From: an uncultured Chloracidobacterium sp.
GTDB taxonomy: Bacteria > Acidobacteriota > Blastocatellia > Pyrinomonadales > Pyrinomonadaceae
Direction: 5' to 3'
Length of the DNA: 20,000 nt
Assembly: GCA_936914845.1 (NCBI GenBank)
Contig: CAKZGE010000016.1
Span: 1-20,000 of the forward strand
Shown: positions 1 through 6,686 of the stretch, piece by piece
Numbering within the stretch: position 1 is the stretch's first letter
Layout of the letters: the number at the start of each line of letters is the position of its first letter
The notes under the pieces: model-generated
Told to the model about the DNA's origin: nothing
Databases searched by the model: none
What the model saw: only the letters and a program-made list of their open reading frames with translations
Made by a program: the position numbers and the translations under genes

Positions 1-1
1 C

Positions 2-91
2 ATGCGGGCGGCGGTGGTTGTAGAAATCGATCCACCCGGCCGTCAGTTCTCTCACCTCGTCCAAACTTTCAAAGATGTACATATCGAGAAC
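2..91 (-). pseudogene. IS3-family transposase fragment (C-terminal integrase region)
   Basis: Read on the minus strand, these bases encode 30 residues, beginning VLDMYIFESLDEVRELTAG and ending in WIDFYNHRRPH. This matches the end of the DDE/integrase domain of IS3-family OrfB transposases (IS407/IS3-like), where a VLDxYxFxxLxEVRE stretch leads to the conserved YNxxRPH motif. The frame runs off the left edge, so the true C-terminus may lie outside. Upstream (to the right) the match stops at about base 91, exactly where the stop codon of the GIY-YIG gene lies, so the catalytic DDE part is not next to it. I read it as a remnant cut by recombination or deletion. The family call is strong for its length; which IS it came from cannot be told. 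Confidence 0.75.
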
Positions 92-507
92 TAATCTTGG
101 GGCGGAATGTTGTTGAATCGCGGTTTGAATTGCTTGATCAGCAACGATTCAATAGCCGCTCGGTAGTCCACTGCCCAACGAAGATAGATAGACTGAGGTT
201 CGAGAGTTGGATTTGCCGGGCCCGTCGAACGCGAGAGAGTCAAAAAGAAAGCTCCGGCTTGCGCGTTCATAAGACCGCGGGTGCCGGAAACATCGCCGCT
301 TTTGTGTTTTCTGATGCGGCGACGCAGACTTTGTGCGGCGACACCGATATAAAGGATCTGCTTCTGGCCGGTTGGCGGCTGCAATTCTCCGGGGTAATTG
401 GTGAAAATATAGAAGCCGGGTTCGTCCGGCACATGCTGGTTAGGGTTGACAGCATCCCAGCTAAGGGCCTTGGTCCACCTGCAAGATAGATGCGGCTTCA
501 TATCCAT
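91..507 (-). CDS. GIY-YIG nuclease-domain protein
   Basis: A 138-residue protein that is almost entirely one GIY-YIG domain, the fold of UvrC N-termini, Slx1 and many homing and mobile-element nucleases. GFY lies at residues 31-33 and YIG at 53-55, followed by arginines at 61-65 and a His at 68, the metal-binding Glu at about 120 (AAIESLLIKQFKPRFN) and the closing Asn at about 132, so the catalytic residues look complete. The start at 507 is preceded by GGAGG nine bases upstream. There is no extra DNA-binding domain. It lies downstream of the permease pair with a 58-base AT-rich gap and ends against a transposase scrap. The substrate is unknown; DNA repair, a selfish element or a solo nuclease are all possible. 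Confidence 0.8.
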   Translation of the reverse strand: MDMKPHLSCRWTKALSWDAVNPNQHVPDEPGFYIFTNYPGELQPPTGQKQILYIGVAAQSLRRRIRKHKSGDVSGTRGLMNAQAGAFFLTLSRSTGPANPTLEPQSIYLRWAVDYRAAIESLLIKQFKPRFNNIPPQD

Positions 508-537
508 AGATCCGTACCTCCAAATATTACATATATG

Positions 538-557
538 ACGTATTTAGATACGTATTT
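538..557. repeat. Two ACGTATTT direct repeats, 12-bp period
   Basis: ACGTATTT occurs at 538-545 and again at 550-557 in the short AT-rich gap upstream of the GIY-YIG gene. The second copy also carries the palindrome ATACGTAT (548-555). It could be an operator or promoter element for the nuclease gene; nothing more can be said from sequence alone. Confidence 0.4.
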
Positions 558-565
558 TGCGTGAT

Positions 566-1831
566 CTATTCATAGCGGAGAGCCTCTATCGGGTCGAGAC
601 GGGCGGCTTTACGTGCCGGAAGAACACCGAAAATGAGCCCGACACCGACGGAGACGCCGAGCGAAAGAGCGATCATCCATAATTCGACGGTCGCCGGCAT
701 ACTTGGCAGCAAAAGCATCAAGACATTGCTTATCAAAAGAGCAAGTCCAATGCCGATCAGCCCGCCAAAAAGGGTAAGCGACATTGCTTCGAGCAAAAAT
801 TGCATAACGATCGCTCCGCGGGTGGCCCCGATCGCCTTTCGAATGCCGATCTCTTTGGTGCGCTCGGTGACGGACACGAGCATAATGTTCATGACACCGA
901 TTCCGCCGACGAGCAGCCCAAGACAGGAAATGGCTATCGCCGCCAAGCCGACACCGCCGATAATGCCGTCAAATTGAGCGATGAAATCGCCGGCGGTCTT
1001 GATATCAAAATCGTTTGGCTGTTCGAATTTCACACCGCGCCGCTGTCGCAAAATACCTTCGGATTCGGCAAGCGCCTCGTTTACCTGGCCGGCCTTTGCC
1101 TGGATAATGTGCATTACGGCATCTCGCGTCGGTGCGACCTTGCGTGCGGTCCGGTAGGGCATAAAGATCTTACGGTCTTCTTCATTTTCGCCAAAAAAAC
1201 CGGACTTGCGCTTTTCGATGACGCCGATGATCTCCCAATTGGTGCCGTTCATGCGAACAAGCCGGCCGATGGCGTCTTCCGGGCCGTTAGGAAAAAGAGC
1301 TTCGACGGCGTTGACACCGATGACGAGCACGTTTCGCCGCTGATAGTTGTCGGCTTCGGAGAGCCAGCGTCCGGAGCGGAGTGCAAGATTTGAAATATCA
1401 GCATAATTGGGGGTCACTCCATCGGTCAGCGCCCAGCGGTAATTGCGCCCTTCGTAAACCATATTGTCGTCAAAACCCGAACCCCAAGAGCCGATGTTGA
1501 TCGCAACGCTGGCGACATCGTTCACCGAAGCTGATTGTGAAAGAATGGCCGCCGCATCGTCGTCCGTCAACGGTTTGCGGTTGCGTTCGTCCCGATTGGC
1601 CTCGCCGGGCCCGGTCGAAAGATGAAAGGCGTAGATATTATTCGTGCCATAATCTTCGACGATCGAAACGATCGATTGGCGCATGCCCGTCAGAATAGAG
1701 GCGACGACGATCGCGGTAACAATGCCGACCACGATGCCGAGAATGGTCAAGGCACTGCGGAATTTGTTCGACCGCACGCTGTCAACAGACATTTTAAAGA
1801 TCTCGAATGGCAGAGAGGTTGAAATTCGCAT
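566..1831 (-). CDS. MacB/FtsX-type ABC transporter permease
   Basis: A 421-residue inner-membrane protein with the MacB_PCD plus FtsX layout: one N-terminal membrane helix (about 27-49), a large periplasmic domain (about 50-285), then three helices (about 289-318, 345-372, 383-405). The conserved cytoplasmic loop VMNIMLVSVTERTKEIGIRK (about 313-332) and the ending LDPIEALRYE are typical. Family members with an ATPase partner drive mechanotransmission across the periplasm for efflux of peptides, antibiotics or lipoproteins. Its start lies only 2 bases after the stop of the upstream permease, so the two are surely co-transcribed and probably form a heterodimer. No ATPase or MacA-like adaptor gene lies next to it, so the substrate cannot be inferred. 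Confidence 0.85.
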   Translation of the reverse strand: MRISTSLPFEIFKMSVDSVRSNKFRSALTILGIVVGIVTAIVVASILTGMRQSIVSIVEDYGTNNIYAFHLSTGPGEANRDERNRKPLTDDDAAAILSQSASVNDVASVAINIGSWGSGFDDNMVYEGRNYRWALTDGVTPNYADISNLALRSGRWLSEADNYQRRNVLVIGVNAVEALFPNGPEDAIGRLVRMNGTNWEIIGVIEKRKSGFFGENEEDRKIFMPYRTARKVAPTRDAVMHIIQAKAGQVNEALAESEGILRQRRGVKFEQPNDFDIKTAGDFIAQFDGIIGGVGLAAIAISCLGLLVGGIGVMNIMLVSVTERTKEIGIRKAIGATRGAIVMQFLLEAMSLTLFGGLIGIGLALLISNVLMLLLPSMPATVELWMIALSLGVSVGVGLIFGVLPARKAARLDPIEALRYE

Positions 1832-1833
1832 AA

Positions 1834-3090
1834 TTACGATTGGGTCAATGCTTTGATCGGGTCGAGCTTAGCCGCTTTCCACGCAGGGTAAAGTCCGGCG
1901 ACGATGCCGATGATGCTGGAAACCGCGACCGAAAGAATGACGTAGCCGGGTGTGATCGTCATCGTCATGCCGGCAGCGACGGTAATGGCGGAAGTAACGG
2001 CAATGGCAACCAGCAGGCCGGCAATGCCGCCAACGATACACAAAAGTGCCGATTCGACCAGAAATTGAAGCAATATTTGCTGACGGGTAGCCCCGAGAGC
2101 CTTGCGAAGCCCCACCTCAAACGTGCGTTCGGTGACCGAGACCAGCATTATATTCATCACGACAATGCCGCCGACGACGAGAATTATCATGGTAACGGGA
2201 ATTACGACGGCCGCAATGGCCCCGGTGAATTGATCCATCTGCGTGTTGAATTCATCAACATTGACCGTGGAGAATGTTTCTTCTTCACTGCCCAAGAGCG
2301 ACCGCTTATTTTTTAACAGCAAACGGGCCTCATCGATCGCTTCGCCAAATGCTTCTTTGGTTTCGGTTTTTCCGTGGAGCTGGATGCCGCCGGTACGCGG
2401 AAACATCTGTGAATGCAGCGTGATCGGGATATACATGTGGCGATCTTGCGACTGCCCAAAGAATGAACCGCGTTTTTCCTCCATTCCGATGACCTGGAGC
2501 GGTACGCCGCGCACCTTCAGCATCTTTCCGATCGGATCCACCCCGGGAAAAAACTTATCGGCAACGTCGGCTCCGATAACAGCGACCCGAGCCGACCGCG
2601 TTACCTCTTCGGCGCTAAAGAAACGCCCTTGGCTGAGGTCCTTGTCTTCTATCTCATACATATTGTCCGTGACGCCCTGAACACGGACAGACGGCATTTC
2701 GAGACCCATATCCGTGATATCGACGCCGGCATTGACCTGGGCTCCGACATGGGAACACGAACGGCAATTTTCACGAACGTGGAGATATTCATCCCAGAGG
2801 ACATCTTTATTGTTGCGGTTCTTTCTCTCGTATTCTTCGTCAGACATGCGTCCCATCGAAGCCATGCGTGTGATCATAAAATGATTAGCACCGAGAACCT
2901 TTGAGACCTGATCGATAACGTATGTCTTAAGGCCGCTGATCGACGCACCGACCACAACCACTGCGGCAACGCCGATGATGATGCCGATAAGTGTCAGAAA
3001 AGCGCGCAATTTATGTTCGAGAATTGATTTGAGCGCAATGTTGAATGCGTCAAAATAAAATGATGCGGTTGAAGCAGTCGCTTTACTCAT
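1834..3090 (-). CDS. MacB/FtsX-type ABC transporter permease
   Basis: A 418-residue paralogue of the next gene in the operon. It has membrane helix 1 at about 29-52, a periplasmic MacB_PCD domain, and three C-terminal helices (about 290-318, 340-372, 382-402). The loop NIMLVSVTERTFEVGLRKALG and the ending KLDPIKALTQS match the neighbour. The periplasmic part carries a CxxC pair (C109, C112; RENCRSCSH), which the partner lacks; a disulfide or metal site is possible. This is the first gene of the minus-strand block, divergent from sucD. The start ATG at 3090 has no clear Shine-Dalgarno. An ATP-binding subunit must come from elsewhere in the genome if the pair is a transporter. Confidence 0.85.
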   Translation of the reverse strand: MSKATASTASFYFDAFNIALKSILEHKLRAFLTLIGIIIGVAAVVVVGASISGLKTYVIDQVSKVLGANHFMITRMASMGRMSDEEYERKNRNNKDVLWDEYLHVRENCRSCSHVGAQVNAGVDITDMGLEMPSVRVQGVTDNMYEIEDKDLSQGRFFSAEEVTRSARVAVIGADVADKFFPGVDPIGKMLKVRGVPLQVIGMEEKRGSFFGQSQDRHMYIPITLHSQMFPRTGGIQLHGKTETKEAFGEAIDEARLLLKNKRSLLGSEEETFSTVNVDEFNTQMDQFTGAIAAVVIPVTMIILVVGGIVVMNIMLVSVTERTFEVGLRKALGATRQQILLQFLVESALLCIVGGIAGLLVAIAVTSAITVAAGMTMTITPGYVILSVAVSSIIGIVAGLYPAWKAAKLDPIKALTQS

Positions 3091-3221
3091 GATCGTAACT
3101 AAAAATTAAAAAAAGCGTTGAAAGGCCCGAAAGGCTATAACGATGCGGGTTTAGGATTTGTTCGCTGAAAAGACACATTAGCTTAAAAATTATCGGGCTT
3201 TCGCATTCTTGGACCGCTTCG

Positions 3222-3230
3222 TGCTAAGAT
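3222..3230 (+). promoter_or_regulatory. Candidate extended -10 promoter for sucD
   Basis: TGCTAAGAT fits an extended -10 (TGn plus TAAGAT, 4 of 6 to TATAAT). No good -35 is seen at 17 bases; TTGGAC at 3209 is too close to serve. It would give a leader of about 30 bases carrying the Shine-Dalgarno GGGAG. Confidence 0.4.
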
Positions 3231-3255
3231 ACCGTTTAATCAACCTTTAACATTT

Positions 3256-3260
3256 GGGAG
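3256..3260 (+). promoter_or_regulatory. Shine-Dalgarno GGGAG that fixes the sucD start
   Basis: GGGAG sits eight bases before TTG at 3269. A longer reading from TTG at 3254 would place this ribosome site inside the gene, and would add five residues (MGDKH) not present in SucD proteins, so 3269 is preferred. Confidence 0.75.
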
Positions 3261-3268
3261 ACAAACAC

Positions 3269-4153
3269 TTGGCAGTTTTAGTTGATAAGAACACACGCCT
3301 TATTGTGCAGGGCATTACCGGCAAAGAAGGCACTTTTCACACACTTCAGATGATCGACTACGGAACGAACGTGGTTGGCGGCGTGACACCCGGCAAAGGC
3401 GGCACGACGCACGAAGGCGTTTCGGTTTTCAACACGGTCGCGGACGCGGTGAAAGAGACCGGTGCCAATGCGTCGGTCATCTATGTGCCGCCGCCATTTG
3501 CGGCAGATGCGATCATGGAAGCGGCCGATGCGGGCATTCCGCTGGTGGTTTGCATCACCGAAGGCATTCCGGTGGCGGATATGGTCAAGGCCAAAGAGTT
3601 TTTAGCGGATAAGAAAACGCGGTTGATCGGACCGAATTGTCCCGGTATCATCTCACCCGGAAAATGTAAGATCGGCATTATGCCCGGCCACATCCATAAA
3701 GAAGGCCGTATCGGTGTCGTTTCGCGCTCGGGAACGCTGACCTACGAAGCCGTCGGCCAATTGACCGCTCTTGGCTTAGGGCAATCGACAGCGATCGGCA
3801 TCGGCGGCGACCCGATAATTGGTACGACCCATACAGATGCTTTGGCATTGTTCCAAGCGGACGATGAAACGGATGCGATCATCATGATCGGCGAGATCGG
3901 CGGAACTGCAGAAGAAGAAGCCGCCGCCTACGCAAAAGACAACGTCACCAAACCGATAGTTTCCTTTATCGCCGGACAGACCGCACCTCCGGGACGCCGT
4001 ATGGGCCACGCTGGTGCGATCATCTCTGGCGGAAAAGGAACCGCCGAAGAAAAGATGAAAGCCCTTACAGCAGCAGGGATCCGCGTTGTGCAGTCGCCCG
4101 CTGACATCGGAGCCGCTGTCGTAGAAGTCCTCGGCTCAGGAGCCGCCGCTTAA
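3269..4153 (+). CDS. sucD: Succinate-CoA ligase [ADP-forming] subunit alpha
   Basis: Alpha subunit of succinyl-CoA synthetase, which in the TCA cycle converts succinyl-CoA to succinate with phosphorylation of ADP or GDP. The 294-residue product is colinear with E. coli SucD: an N-terminal CoA-binding Rossmann domain starting AVLVDKNTRLIVQGITG, the VTPGKGGTTH loop, GPNCPG, SRSGTLTYEA, and the active-site histidine at about 247 in GRRMGHAGAII, which carries the phosphate. The start is a TTG preceded by GGGAG, and aligns exactly with the family N-terminus. The beta subunit gene sucC is not adjacent, although the two are commonly paired; the upstream neighbour is a divergent permease gene. A strong terminator follows, so it is transcribed alone. 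Confidence 0.97.
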   Translation: MAVLVDKNTRLIVQGITGKEGTFHTLQMIDYGTNVVGGVTPGKGGTTHEGVSVFNTVADAVKETGANASVIYVPPPFAADAIMEAADAGIPLVVCITEGIPVADMVKAKEFLADKKTRLIGPNCPGIISPGKCKIGIMPGHIHKEGRIGVVSRSGTLTYEAVGQLTALGLGQSTAIGIGGDPIIGTTHTDALALFQADDETDAIIMIGEIGGTAEEEAAAYAKDNVTKPIVSFIAGQTAPPGRRMGHAGAIISGGKGTAEEKMKALTAAGIRVVQSPADIGAAVVEVLGSGAAA

Positions 4154-4177
4154 ATTAGCTCTGCATTTTAATTAACT

Positions 4178-4209
4178 GCCGTAGATCAGAAATGGTCTGC
4201 GGCTTTTTT
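4178..4209 (+). terminator. Rho-independent terminator after sucD
   Basis: An 11-pair stem (GCCGTAGATCA / TGGTCTGCGGC, with two T-G wobbles) around a GAAA loop is followed by six Ts at 4204-4209. It starts 24 bases after the sucD stop. Confidence 0.92.
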
Positions 4210-4243
4210 GTTGGACGATCAATACTTACTGTTCTTGTCCAAA

Positions 4244-4263
4244 ATTGACGATCATTGACAATC
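4244..4263. repeat. Tandem 10-bp repeat overlapping the parD -35
   Basis: ATTGACGATC (4244-4253) is followed directly by ATTGACAATC (4254-4263), nine of ten bases identical. The second copy contains the -35 hexamer TTGACA. One-turn tandem sites of this kind suit an operator bound by an antitoxin; this is inference. Confidence 0.5.
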
Positions 4264-4282
4264 TTAGCCAATTTAATGTAAT
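4255..4282 (+). promoter_or_regulatory. Promoter of parD (TTGACA-N16-TGTAAT)
   Basis: A perfect -35 (TTGACA, 4255-4260) and a five-of-six -10 (TGTAAT, 4277-4282) are 16 bases apart. Transcription would begin near 4288-4290, only a few bases before the ATG at 4293, so the mRNA would be nearly leaderless, in keeping with the lack of any Shine-Dalgarno. Confidence 0.65.
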
Positions 4283-4290
4283 TTTAGCCA
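4264..4290. repeat. TTAGCCA direct repeats 20 bp apart flanking the parD -10
   Basis: TTAGCCA occurs at 4264-4270 and 4284-4290, exactly 20 bases (about two helical turns) apart, on either side of the -10 and touching the presumed start of transcription. ParD proteins usually repress their own promoter, so these are candidate ParD operator half-sites. Confidence 0.5.
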
Positions 4291-4292
4291 TT

Positions 4293-4553
4293 ATGAACGT
4301 AAATCTGACTGCCGAAATGGAAAAAATGGTTAATGGCAAAGTTGCGAGCGGAATGTATAACTCCGCAAGTGAGGTCGTTCGCGAGGCACTGCGTCTGATG
4401 TACGAAAAAGACCAGCTCAGACGAATAAAACTAGAAAATCTGCGAGCAGAGATCCAAATAGGGTTAGACGCATTGGATAGGGGAGAGGGCATCGACGGGC
4501 CAACGGCTATGGAAGAGATCCGTCAGAATCTTCTAAAAAGGCATGGAAAATAA
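4293..4553 (+). CDS. parD: ParD-family type II antitoxin
   Basis: An 86-residue antitoxin. The N-terminus MNVNLTAEMEKMVNGKVASG followed by YNSASEVVREALRLM is the ribbon-helix-helix DNA-binding fold of ParD/CopG proteins. The C-terminal part (GLDALDRGEGIDGPTAMEEI) is the flexible stretch that wraps and neutralises ParE toxin. The ATG at 4293 was chosen because it begins the family N-terminus; an upstream in-frame TTG at 4245 would add 16 residues lying over the promoter. The stop codon overlaps the parE start by one base (TAATG), so the genes are translationally coupled. ParD, alone or with ParE, normally represses its own promoter, which here carries two sets of direct repeats. Confidence 0.9.
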   Translation: MNVNLTAEMEKMVNGKVASGMYNSASEVVREALRLMYEKDQLRRIKLENLRAEIQIGLDALDRGEGIDGPTAMEEIRQNLLKRHGK

Positions 4554-4847
4554 TGGCTAAATACATCATCTCACCACAGGCCAAGGTCGATATCGCAGAA
4601 ATCCTAGAATATATTGCCGAAGACGATTTGGGGGGCGGCAGTTTCAGTCTACGGAAATTTCATCGAAACCTTTCAATTGCTTGCTGATAACCCAAAAAGT
4701 GGCCGGACACGTGAAGAACTCGATCCGATCTTGAGAAGTCATCCGGTAAAACGATATTTGATCTTTTATCGAATCCTTGACGGTGAGGTCGAGATCGCAA
4801 GGGTCTTGCACAGTGCAAGGGATATCGAGGCCATTTTCGACAACTAG
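4553..4847 (+). pseudogene. parE: ParE/RelE-family toxin, frameshifted
   Basis: The reading frame opens correctly at 4553 (MAKYIISPQAKVDIAEILEY) with ATG overlapping the parD stop, but ends at a TGA at 4685-4687 after 44 residues. The rest of the toxin is in the +1 frame: AAVSVYGNFIETF and then PVKRYLIFYRILDGEVEIAR with RVLHSARDI, the hallmark ParE C-terminus. The frames meet at a run of six Gs (4630-4635). Removing one G gives a continuous 97-residue ParE of normal length (IAEDDLGAAVSVYGNF). ParE toxins of this family poison DNA gyrase. As written the toxin is dead unless ribosomal or polymerase slippage on the G run restores it. A sequencing error in the run is the other simple explanation. 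Confidence 0.85.
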
Positions 4848-4889
4848 AAGTTTGTTTGGAACATCTTTTACGCATTGGCTTGGCGGCCG

Positions 4890-5948
4890 TTACAACAAAC
4901 TTTCCACCCAGACGCTTCTAAACGTTCGAGCGGCGTCGGGAAGTTCTTTATTTTCCACGGTTTTGCCTTTGTCGGTGCGGATCATTTTAGCTCCGTCGTC
5001 CGATAGGATCTGTATCTTATCGGAGTTTGGGTAGATGACTATCGCTTCCGGGTTTAGCCCGCTAAGATCAATGTTCTCCAGTCTTTGCGGTGTGGCGATG
5101 CCCTCAGCCGAAACGCTGCCGTCCCATTTGTAAAGCCGCGAAGATCCTTCTTCGCCGACCGGCCCGGCGATAACCAAAAAGCACTTTCCTTTTGGCCAAA
5201 AGACGATATCGCGGATGCCGAGTCCGCCGAGATCGAGTTCGATCGGTTCATCAAAGATCGCCTTCGCCCCCCGCTCTAGAACCTCGTTCGGATCTGTCAG
5301 CGGGGCAATAAGTGCTTTACCGTCAATAATTGGGCTGCGAAAGCCGATAAGCAAACGGCCATTCGGAGCGGCCGCCAAGCCTTCGATATTGACACCGCCC
5401 TTTTTCGGAGCGATCTGCGAACGGTTGAGTGTGTCGAGACCGTATTTGGCATATCTTTTATCCGCGGCCAAGTCGGTAAGCAGACCCTTGTAGGCCGGCA
5501 GCGGACTTTTACCGCCGGCAAGTGCTATCTTTCCTTTGCTGTCAATATCGGTCGCAAAAAACCTAAAGCGGTCCGGCCGCGGCTTTCCATCTGAACTATG
5601 ACCGTGAGAGGTGATCCAGAAAATACGGTTGCCGATGCGTGCGGCAGCTTCGATGTCGGCTTCATTGTTCTTTTCACCGCTCCGCAAAGCGGGCTCAAGA
5701 TCCACCGTATAAAACGGGGCTTTTTGGCCGGTTTTGTAAATGAACAGCACATTTTCACCCTTTGTCCGGCCGGGCGGACGGTGAAGCGATTCGTCACTCC
5801 CGACGACGAAGCTATCGACCGAAAGGGCGATGCCTGCGGAAGCGTCGGATGTCCCGTGATAGACCTCGTTTTGAGGAAATTGCTGTGCGAAAACTACCGA
5901 GGATCGGCACAGAATAAAAGCCACCAGTAATTTGGCAAATAGACGCAT
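4890..5948 (-). CDS. Secreted DUF3616-family protein
   Basis: A 352-residue protein with a signal peptide (about 1-21, ending VVFAQQ) and then a DUF3616-type domain. Characteristic stretches are ADIEAAARIGNRIFWITSHG (about 95-114), PDRFRFFATDID, GGVNIEGLAAAPNGRLLIGF and the repeated strand-rich blades that follow, suggesting a beta-propeller-like fold. The biochemical role of the family is unknown. It is exported to the periplasm or beyond. It converges on the parDE module with a 42-base gap. The start ATG lies six bases after a perfect TATAAT, with no Shine-Dalgarno at the right distance, pointing to a leaderless mRNA. The DUF assignment rests on remembered motifs rather than a search. Confidence 0.75.
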   Translation of the reverse strand: MRLFAKLLVAFILCRSSVVFAQQFPQNEVYHGTSDASAGIALSVDSFVVGSDESLHRPPGRTKGENVLFIYKTGQKAPFYTVDLEPALRSGEKNNEADIEAAARIGNRIFWITSHGHSSDGKPRPDRFRFFATDIDSKGKIALAGGKSPLPAYKGLLTDLAADKRYAKYGLDTLNRSQIAPKKGGVNIEGLAAAPNGRLLIGFRSPIIDGKALIAPLTDPNEVLERGAKAIFDEPIELDLGGLGIRDIVFWPKGKCFLVIAGPVGEEGSSRLYKWDGSVSAEGIATPQRLENIDLSGLNPEAIVIYPNSDKIQILSDDGAKMIRTDKGKTVENKELPDAARTFRSVWVESLL

Positions 5949-5954
5949 TCGGGA

Positions 5955-5960
5955 ATTATA
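5955..5960 (-). promoter_or_regulatory. TATAAT -10 six bases before the DUF3616 start
   Basis: On the minus strand TATAAT is followed by TCCCGA and then ATG. The usual distance from the -10 to the first transcribed base would put transcription start at the ATG itself. No good -35 is seen at 16-18 bases. Confidence 0.5.
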
Positions 5961-6025
5961 ACCCTTTTAATAACGCTGCTGAGAACCAAAGAGCATATTT
6001 TTTTGCTCAAACCCTTGCCAAGCCT

Positions 6026-6054
6026 TTGAATTTACACGTTTTCGCGGTTATCAT
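6026..6054 (+). promoter_or_regulatory. Candidate promoter upstream of ndk (TTGAAT-N17-TATCAT)
   Basis: TTGAAT (6026-6031) and TATCAT (6049-6054) are 17 bases apart. If used, it gives ndk a leader of about 115 bases. The rest of the 229-base gap (5949-6177) shows no gene, only AT-rich sequence just before ndk, which itself has no clear Shine-Dalgarno. Confidence 0.4.
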
Positions 6055-6177
6055 AGGCATTTGGCGTCACACCGGGTGCGGTCGAAGCCGTCGGTCATTC
6101 TGCTAAACTTTTACGATCCGTGGGCAGACGTCATTTTATCTAGAAATATATTTTTTTGATCATCAATATCTATTAAA

Positions 6178-6594
6178 ATGAGCACTTTAACATTTGGAAT
6201 CATCAAACCGGACGCCGTTGCGGCCGGCTATCAAGGAAAGATCATCGCAAAGATCTTGGAAAATGGCTTTAAGATCCGTGGTATGAAACTGATCCACCAG
6301 ACACGCCAGCAGGCGGAAGGGTTCTACGCGGTTCATGCCGAAAGGCCATTCTTTGGCGAATTGACGGAATTTATGTCGAGCGGGCCATGCGTCGTTCTGG
6401 CGTTAGAGAAAGAGAACGCCGTACCAGCATGGCGCGATCTGATGGGAGCGACCAATCCGGCCGAAGCAGCAGAAGGCACGCTTCGAAAGGAATTTGCTGC
6501 TTCGATCGGTGAAAATGCCGTTCATGGTTCCGATTCGGACGAAAATGCGGCGATCGAGATCGCTTATTTCTTTAGCAAACTTGAATTAGTTTAG
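6178..6594 (+). CDS. ndk: Nucleoside diphosphate kinase
   Basis: A 138-residue cytosolic enzyme of normal family length that transfers the gamma phosphate of ATP to other nucleoside diphosphates through a phospho-histidine. The N-terminus TFGIIKPDAV, the Kpn-loop region, ATNPAEAAEGTLRKEF, and the active-site His at residue 116 in NAVHGSDS are all present, as is the end IAYFFSKLELV. It supplies NTPs, including the UTP used by the CTP synthase further along the window. It is the first gene of a long plus-strand series, 92 bases ahead of the zinc-ribbon gene. No usual ribosome site precedes the ATG. Confidence 0.97.
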   Translation: MSTLTFGIIKPDAVAAGYQGKIIAKILENGFKIRGMKLIHQTRQQAEGFYAVHAERPFFGELTEFMSSGPCVVLALEKENAVPAWRDLMGATNPAEAAEGTLRKEFAASIGENAVHGSDSDENAAIEIAYFFSKLELV

Positions 6595-6686
6595 GCGTCA
6601 ATGTATAAAGTTGGCGGGGGGATACGGTAATTTTTTAGTCTTAGGCCGCAGCCTCCGCCATCTTTCGTTTCAAGGAAAATCAAATT

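Noticed and set aside
97..489. Plus-strand open frame of 130 codons opposite the GIY-YIG gene
   Set aside because: It mirrors a frame with a full domain and a good ribosome site, and its own product has no recognisable pattern.
538..557. Repeats as the start of a CRISPR array
   Set aside because: Only two 8-base units with a 4-base gap; no spacers of CRISPR length and no cas gene in the window.
4245..4292. Upstream TTG start for parD
   Set aside because: It would place 16 residues over the -35, -10 and repeats; ParD proteins begin at the MNVNLT equivalent.
4848..4902. Inverted repeat AAGTTTGTT / AACAAACTT between parE and the DUF3616 gene as a terminator
   Set aside because: The arms are AT-rich and 37 bases apart, one arm overlaps the end of the DUF3616 gene, and there is no T-tract.
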